Source of the DNA: Terriglobia bacterium
GTDB taxonomy: Bacteria > Acidobacteriota > Terriglobia > Bryobacterales > Bryobacteraceae
DNA length: 45,286 nt
Assembly (NCBI GenBank): GCA_020073445.1
Contig: JAIQFE010000040.1
Span: 1 to 45,286, forward strand
Direction of reading: 5' to 3'
The notes below the pieces were generated by a model, which was given only the letters and a program-made list of their open reading frames with translations, ran no database searches and was not told the DNA's origin. Position 1 is the stretch's first letter. Each line of letters starts with the position of its first letter. Below are positions 40,570-45,286 of this stretch, piece by piece. The translations under genes were made by a program, and so were the position numbers.

Positions 40570-40729
40570 CGCCTCGCCAGTTCATTGGCAACTGGCTGGC
40601 CAAACGGTAAGCTACTCATTTAATGTGACTTGAGCGGCAGGCTTGAGTTTTCCACATGGCTGAAAACCACCAAACTGCTGGGAATGAATCAGTTGGAGTA
40701 AACTCTCTAGTCAAGAAGGAGCTTCCCCA

Positions 40730-41188
40730 ATGCAGCTCAAGGACACGACGACCTTTCCAAAGTTTACGAAGTACGTCAGCACCACCCTGCCGACTCTGGC
40801 GGGCGTGAGCTCGATTGTTTCCGCCATCGATAGCATCTCCGAACTGGGCGATCCGGCGGCGATCAAACGGGCTCTTTCGTGGGGCAGCGGTCCGGTGATC
40901 GATATTCAGATCCTGATCGACAAGCAGATCGGGGGAAAGGTGTACAGTCCCAGAGCCGGATTCACTCCGCACACCAACATCATCGTGATGCGCCAGAAGG
41001 ACGTCGCCTACTACGAAATGGGCTCCGACATGCGGAAGACCGCCAACGGTCATATGGTCCACGTGGTCGGCGTGCAGCTGCTTCATGAGCTGACGCACTG
41101 GGCCAGAGACCGGGCCGGCAAGGACGAAACGGAAGACCTGGGCTTCGTGTTCGAGAAGCAGGTGTACGGCGGAATCGTTACGGACTGA
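40730..41188 (+). CDS. Small HELTHW zinc metallopeptidase-like protein
   Basis: This is a 152-residue protein with AAGGAG nine bases before the ATG and no signal peptide. VVGVQLLHELTHWARDRAGK places HExxH at H119-E-L-T-H123, and DETEDLGFVFEKQVYGGIV follows, with E135 or E142 a candidate third ligand. HExxHW followed by a D...E.G..FE..VYG tail resembles the Tox-MPTase-type metallopeptidase domains found at the C-termini of polymorphic toxins, by memory. Here the domain stands alone, preceded by about 75 residues without clear similarity (VYSPRAGFTPHTNIIVMRQK is strand-like). No immunity gene or secretion partner is evident nearby. It could be a housekeeping peptidase or a free-standing effector. 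Confidence 0.65.
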   Translation: MQLKDTTTFPKFTKYVSTTLPTLAGVSSIVSAIDSISELGDPAAIKRALSWGSGPVIDIQILIDKQIGGKVYSPRAGFTPHTNIIVMRQKDVAYYEMGSDMRKTANGHMVHVVGVQLLHELTHWARDRAGKDETEDLGFVFEKQVYGGIVTD

Positions 41189-41280
41189 AACATTTCGCGA
41201 AACGCTCGCGACCACGCGCATCTCAATTTAATGTTACGGAATGTGGGAGACTAAGAGCGAGGGCGGGTGTCCAAAAGTAT

Positions 41281-41712
41281 ATGAGGTATTGGGCTTACCT
41301 GGTTGCCAAGCTAGCGCTGGCTGGGCTGTTTCTGTATCGTGTAGGCCGAGGCCTTCCGTACCTGCTTCCTCCTCCCAAAATGCGGTTCCATACAGAGCCG
41401 ATTGGATACGATCTAACCTACACGTTCCTCATGATGGCCTACACGCTATTGGCGGCAGGAGTGATCTGGGTGGTGATCTGGGATCAGCGCTACCGCTGCC
41501 GGACGTGTTTACGAAAATTGCGCATGCCCATCCTGACCGGCTCCTGGACGCAAATTCTCTTTGGCCGGCCGCGCACCGAATACATCTGTCCGTTCGGGCA
41601 TGGGACGCTGAAGGTCGACGAAGTGCAGATCACCGGGCATCAGGCGCCGGACTGGCAGCCGCATGAAGACATGTGGAAAGAGCTGGTCTCGCTCGACGAT
41701 ACCAAGAAGTGA
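41281..41712 (+). CDS. Hypothetical two-helix membrane protein with cysteine pairs
   Basis: This is a 143-residue protein. Helix 1 is YWAYLVAKLALAGLFLYRVG, helix 2 is FLMMAYTLLAAGVIWVVIWD. The soluble C-terminus begins QRYRCRTCLRKLRMPILTGS, with a CxxC pair, and later has EYICPFGHGTLKVDE. The CxxC plus C-x-x-x-H suggests a zinc-ribbon-like module on the cytosolic side. Its stop is immediately followed by the start of the penicillin-binding protein gene, so the two are probably co-translated. No known family. Confidence 0.6.
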   Translation: MRYWAYLVAKLALAGLFLYRVGRGLPYLLPPPKMRFHTEPIGYDLTYTFLMMAYTLLAAGVIWVVIWDQRYRCRTCLRKLRMPILTGSWTQILFGRPRTEYICPFGHGTLKVDEVQITGHQAPDWQPHEDMWKELVSLDDTKK

Positions 41713-44310
41713 ATGCGATCAAAAAGGCGGAACCCTAGCTCCAAGATGGCCGTAAAACTTCGCATTTCCAAAAATTCCCGCGTGTTCCGGATCCTCAAGA
41801 GCCCATGGGGACGGGCCTTTCTCATCGCTTTCCTGCTAGTGGGCCTGACGGCTACCAGCGTCTTCGCGTACTACTATTTCCAATACTCCCGGATGATCGA
41901 CGCCGAGCTGCGCGCCGGCCCGTTCTCGAGCGCGACGCTGCTGTATGCGGCTCCCCGCGCGGTGACCGTCGGCGAGGCGATTACGCGCGACGATATCGCC
42001 GCGTACTTAAAGCGGTCCGGTTATTCCTCGCAGAACACCAACCGCATGGGATGGTATCTGGTTCGTCCCGACGGGGTGGAGGTCAACCCTGGAGCGGAGG
42101 CTTACGATCCGGAAGGCGCAGTGATCAAGATCGCGAACGGCCAGGTGACGCAGATCATTTCCCTGCGCGACCACACCGAACGCACCCAGTATCTGCTGGA
42201 ACCGGAACTGATCAGCAATCTCTACGACAAGAAGCGCGAGAAACGGCGCATCGTGGCCTTCGACGATATTCCGAAAGTCATGGTGAACGCGCTGCTGGCG
42301 GCTGAGGACAAGCACTTCTTCCAGCACGCCGGCTTCGATCCGATCGGCATCATGCGCGCGGCCTGGCGGGACATTCGGGACGACAAACGTCTGGAAGGCG
42401 CTTCGACCCTCACCCAGCAATTGGCGCGGACGTTGTGGCTCGGCACCGAGCGCGGATGGCGGCGCAAGATTCCCGAGACGATGATCACGATGCAGCTGGA
42501 GCAGAAGCTCACCAAGCAGCAGATCTTCTATTACTACGCGAATTCCATCTACCTGGGCAACCAGGGCAGCTTCAGCATCCATGGCTTCGGCGAAGGCTCG
42601 CAGGTGTACCTCGGCAAGGATCTGGCCAAGATCACTTTGCCGGAAGCGGCGATGCTGGCGGGCTTGATCCAGAGTCCAGGATCGCGCAATCCCTTCACCC
42701 ATCCGGATCGGGCGATGGCCCGGCGCAACATCGTGCTGAAGCAGATGCTCGAGAACGAATTCATTACCGAGCATCAATACCAGGAAGCGATCGCAAGCCC
42801 ACTTCAGGTGAATCACGGCGAAGTGGAATCGAGCGACGCTCCGTATTTCGTCGATCTGGTCAACGATGAGCTGCAGACGCGCTTTCAGAATCGCGATTTC
42901 TACACCAGCTCGAGCCGCGTCTATACGACCCTGGATCTCGAGCTGCAACACGACGCCGTGGAAGCGGTTCGCGCGGGAATCCTCGAAACCGACCAGCAAT
43001 GGAAGCGTCGGAACAAGAAATACGGCACCAGCGAGTTCCCTGCCGCGCAAGTGGCTCTGGTGGCGCTCTCAGCCGAGACCGGCGAGCCTCTGGCGGTGGT
43101 CGGCGGGCGCAGTTACGGGAGCAGCCAGCTGAATCATGCCAGCGCGATGCGGCAGCCGGGATCGTCCTTCAAGCCGTTCGTGTACACGGCGGCGATGATG
43201 AGCGCGCTCGATCCCTCCAGCCACAACATCCTGACGCCGGCGTCGACCGTGATGGATGAGGAAACGACGTTCTGGTACGAACACGACACGCGCTCGTACA
43301 CCCCCAGCAATTTCGGCGATAAGTTCGAAGGGCTGATGACGTTCCGCTACGCTCTGGCGCATTCGAAGAACATTCCCGCGGTGAAAGCGGCCGAGATGGT
43401 GGGATACGACAAAGTCGCCGAAGTGGCGCAGGCGGTGGGGCTGAACCATAATATCCAGCCGACTCCCGCGATCGCATTGGGCGCCTACGAAGTAACACCG
43501 CTGGAAATCGCCAGTGCCTACACCGTGTTCCCCAATGGCGGCGACCTGCTGAAAAACGGTTTCATCAAGGCGATCCGCGATGGCAACGGATCCACAGCGT
43601 TTCAAGCCAAGGCGGAACGGAAGCCGGCCATCGATCCACGCGTGGCGTATCTCGTCGAAAGCATGATGGAAGACGTGCTGCGCGGTTCCGGCACGGGCGC
43701 GCGTGCACGTAACATGGGCTTCGTTCTTCCGGCCGCGGGAAAGACCGGGACCTCGCGCGATGGCTGGTTCGCTGGATTCACTTCAAAGATCATCTGCGTA
43801 GTGTGGGTCGGCTTCGACGATAACCGCGATTTCAAACTGGAAGGCGCTCACAGCGCTCTGCCCATCTGGGTCGAGTTCATGAAGCGGGCGCATCAGCACC
43901 AGGAATATAAGAACGTGCATTCCTTCCAGCCGCCGGATGGCATCGTCACGGTGGACATCGACGAAGATACCGGCGAGCTGGCCGCGCCCAATTGTCCGCG
44001 CGTCCGCAGCGAGGTATTCATCGCTGGAAGCCAGCCCGTGCAGATCTGCCACATCCATGGCAATGGCCGGACGTTGGTATCGAGCTGGGATCCGGTCCAG
44101 CAGCAGGCCACACCAGCCGCGGCGCCCACATCTGCGTCTGCGTCCGAGAACGGCACGGAAGTGGCGGCCGTTCAGAGTACCCAGCCAGTCGAGCCGGCCC
44201 GTCCGCGCGCGACTCCCAGAAGTATTCCCGTGACTCCGCCACCGGCACAGCCCGAACCCGAGAAGCCTAAAAAAGGATTCTTCGGGCGGCTCAAAGATAT
44301 CTTTAAATAA
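41713..44310 (+). CDS. Class A penicillin-binding protein (PBP1A/1B type)
   Basis: This is an 865-residue bifunctional peptidoglycan synthase. A membrane helix at about 35-56 anchors it. The region 60-170 resembles the UB2H-like domain of PBP1B. The GT51 glycosyltransferase carries E198-D-K-H-F-F-Q-H, G229-A-S-T-L-T-Q-Q and ETMITMQLEQKLTKQQIFYY. The transpeptidase holds S484-S-F-K487 (acylated serine), S551-K-N553 and K677-T-G-T680. The C-terminus has a Pro/Ala-rich tail ending in a basic amphipathic segment (KKGFFGRLKDIFK). All catalytic motifs are intact, so it should polymerise and cross-link glycan strands. The start directly follows the previous stop; the next gene also abuts. Confidence 0.96.
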   Translation: MRSKRRNPSSKMAVKLRISKNSRVFRILKSPWGRAFLIAFLLVGLTATSVFAYYYFQYSRMIDAELRAGPFSSATLLYAAPRAVTVGEAITRDDIAAYLKRSGYSSQNTNRMGWYLVRPDGVEVNPGAEAYDPEGAVIKIANGQVTQIISLRDHTERTQYLLEPELISNLYDKKREKRRIVAFDDIPKVMVNALLAAEDKHFFQHAGFDPIGIMRAAWRDIRDDKRLEGASTLTQQLARTLWLGTERGWRRKIPETMITMQLEQKLTKQQIFYYYANSIYLGNQGSFSIHGFGEGSQVYLGKDLAKITLPEAAMLAGLIQSPGSRNPFTHPDRAMARRNIVLKQMLENEFITEHQYQEAIASPLQVNHGEVESSDAPYFVDLVNDELQTRFQNRDFYTSSSRVYTTLDLELQHDAVEAVRAGILETDQQWKRRNKKYGTSEFPAAQVALVALSAETGEPLAVVGGRSYGSSQLNHASAMRQPGSSFKPFVYTAAMMSALDPSSHNILTPASTVMDEETTFWYEHDTRSYTPSNFGDKFEGLMTFRYALAHSKNIPAVKAAEMVGYDKVAEVAQAVGLNHNIQPTPAIALGAYEVTPLEIASAYTVFPNGGDLLKNGFIKAIRDGNGSTAFQAKAERKPAIDPRVAYLVESMMEDVLRGSGTGARARNMGFVLPAAGKTGTSRDGWFAGFTSKIICVVWVGFDDNRDFKLEGAHSALPIWVEFMKRAHQHQEYKNVHSFQPPDGIVTVDIDEDTGELAAPNCPRVRSEVFIAGSQPVQICHIHGNGRTLVSSWDPVQQQATPAAAPTSASASENGTEVAAVQSTQPVEPARPRATPRSIPVTPPPAQPEPEKPKKGFFGRLKDIFK

Positions 44311-45117
44311 ATGCGTGTCGCAGGAATCGCCGTTGTCCTGGCTTCCCTGGCGCCCTTGACGCGGGCCGACGCGACTCTGCGCTACCACACCGATGTCCAA
44401 CTGGCCAACGGAACCGCGGTAGTCGCGTCGGTCTATCAGGCGCTTCGTGACAACCGGGATCTGGTGATTCGGATCAAAGGGAACAAGACCTACTCCGAGA
44501 CAGGCCATCTGCTGTTCATCACGGACCTAAAGACTCAGGACCTGACCACCGTGGACCCGGTGAACAGGCGGTATGCCACGGTCCCTGGTGGTCAATACGC
44601 GGATCGGGCCAAGATCGCGATGTCGGCCGTTCCGGAACAAGCGCGCGCCATGCTCGCCGCGATGAAGACCAGCGTCGAATCCCATAGCACTGGCCGCACC
44701 GCGACCATCCAGGGGATCGAGACCGAAGAGCGTGAAATTGTGCTGACTCTTGATCTGGCGATGGCCGGCTTGCCGCCGACGGGCGGCCCCTTGCTGAAGA
44801 TGATCGTGCAAGTGTGGACAGCGAAGCCGGAAGAGGTCCAGCGGGTGCAGGCCTTGCAGGAGTTGAAGACCTATATGGCTTCGGCCACCTCCGCGATGAA
44901 TCCAGCAGAAATGGTCAAGCAACTTGGGGCGATGATTCCGGGCTTAGGCGATAACCTGAGCGGCATGATATCGGATATGACCAAGGATGGCGCCACGACC
45001 TTGCGGACGCACATGGAAATCCTGATGCCGCTGTTCGCCCTCATGGTCCGGCAAATGCCGCAAGAGGGGGGCCAGCCGCCTCCGCCTGCGGTCGATCCTA
45101 AGAGCTTGCTGAAATAG
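44311..45117 (+). CDS. Hypothetical secreted protein
   Basis: This is a 268-residue protein whose ATG directly follows the PBP stop. The signal peptide is MRVAGIAVVLASLAPLTRAD. The mature part, LRYHTDVQLANGTAVVASVY then LVIRIKGNKTYSETGHLLFI, TDLKTQDLTTVDPVNRRYAT and TEEREIVLTLDLAMAG, is beta-rich and reminiscent of DUF4412-like or LolA-like proteins, which bind to a lipid or to an envelope partner. A helical stretch with Met/Ala follows (about 185-250). The function is unknown. Being coupled to the PBP suggests a cell-envelope role. Confidence 0.65.
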   Translation: MRVAGIAVVLASLAPLTRADATLRYHTDVQLANGTAVVASVYQALRDNRDLVIRIKGNKTYSETGHLLFITDLKTQDLTTVDPVNRRYATVPGGQYADRAKIAMSAVPEQARAMLAAMKTSVESHSTGRTATIQGIETEEREIVLTLDLAMAGLPPTGGPLLKMIVQVWTAKPEEVQRVQALQELKTYMASATSAMNPAEMVKQLGAMIPGLGDNLSGMISDMTKDGATTLRTHMEILMPLFALMVRQMPQEGGQPPPPAVDPKSLLK

Positions 45118-45232
45118 CGTCCGGGAACACCACTGGCACTTCGTAGGGAGCACTGTTACCGGCAGAAGGAGGCGTCGCGAGGCGCCCCCGCAGTCGGCAA
45201 CCGGGCCTCTCAGTGGGCCCCGGAAGCGCCGC

Positions 45233-45286
45233 TCAACACACCGCGGCCCGGAGCTTTGGAATGCGCCACAAGTTGAAGGCCGCGGC
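45233..45286 (-). CDS. C-terminal end of a DUF772-type transposase, cut by the window edge
   Basis: The minus strand reads AAAFNLWRIPKLRAAVC and stops at 45233-45235. A-A-(Y/F)-N-L-x-R-(L/I)-P-K-L is the usual C-terminal end of IS5/IS1182-like (DUF772) transposases, the same family whose N-terminus lies at the left edge. Only 17 residues are visible. The 115 bp between this stop and the gene before it (45118-45232) show no recognisable IS terminal repeat. Confidence 0.5.
   Translation of the reverse strand, partial: AAAFNLWRIPKLRAAVC

Overview
The window looks like a draft chromosomal contig from an acidobacterium of the Bryobacterales / Candidatus Solibacter type. The grounds are high G+C, many secreted TPR proteins, a Ser/Thr kinase fused to a TolB/FlgO-like domain and TPRs, DUF6599, DUF6600-FecR, YXWGXW and PEP-CTERM-type proteins, and small membrane proteins of the acidobacterial kind. 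This placement is inferred from family content; there is no rRNA. Both edges cut through transposase genes of the same IS5/IS1182-like (DUF772) type on the minus strand, which suggests the contig ends where repeated IS copies stopped the assembly.

Layout. 1-0.9 kb: the 5' end of an IS transposase, its terminal repeat, a PEP-CTERM gene beheaded by it, and a second small secreted-protein fragment. 1.0-7.4 kb (minus): tRNA-Ser(GCU), an M48-like protein whose HExxH motif reads HAMAH, a DUF169 protein behind a strong promoter and a three-hairpin RNA, a DUF6599 protein, secA and a small secreted protein. 7.4-11.8 kb (plus): a pentapeptide protein, lgt, three TadE/TadG-like genes, a DUF1015 protein, then a 93-bp MITE-like element and palindromic repeats. 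11.8-15.1 kb (minus): a nucleoside salvage operon of pyrimidine nucleoside phosphorylase, CNT nucleoside transporter and purine nucleoside phosphorylase. 15.2-21.8 kb: a YXWGXW protein, then a minus-strand cluster miaA, PilZ-J-domain fusion, TPR lipid-side or periplasmic protein, PP2C phosphatase and kinase. 21.9-26.6 kb (plus): a large secreted TPR protein, a PafA-like phosphatase, an OmpH/Skp-like protein and a membrane protein, facing a PilZ protein.

27.2-30.0 kb (plus): a two-gene operon of a monoheme cytochrome c fused to a probable outer-membrane barrel, and a five-heme cytochrome. 30.1-34.2 kb (minus): a DUF885 metallopeptidase lipoprotein, nagA and ilvE. 34.2-37.1 kb: a HAD hydrolase, a coiled-coil protein, a probable chromosomal dif site (35169-35196), then a lower-G+C accessory segment with an orphan membrane protein and two decayed transposase tails around a small orphan gene. 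37.1-40.6 kb: small membrane and secreted proteins and a large FecR/DUF6600 protein with a clear terminator. 40.7-45.1 kb (plus): a small HELTHW metallopeptidase, a membrane protein, a class A penicillin-binding protein and a secreted protein.

The observations most worth following are the dif-like site with the accessory segment beside it, the promoter-driven RNA of three tetraloop hairpins at 2750-2861, the cytochrome-barrel/pentaheme operon, the PilZ-J fusion, and the M48 relative lacking its catalytic glutamate.
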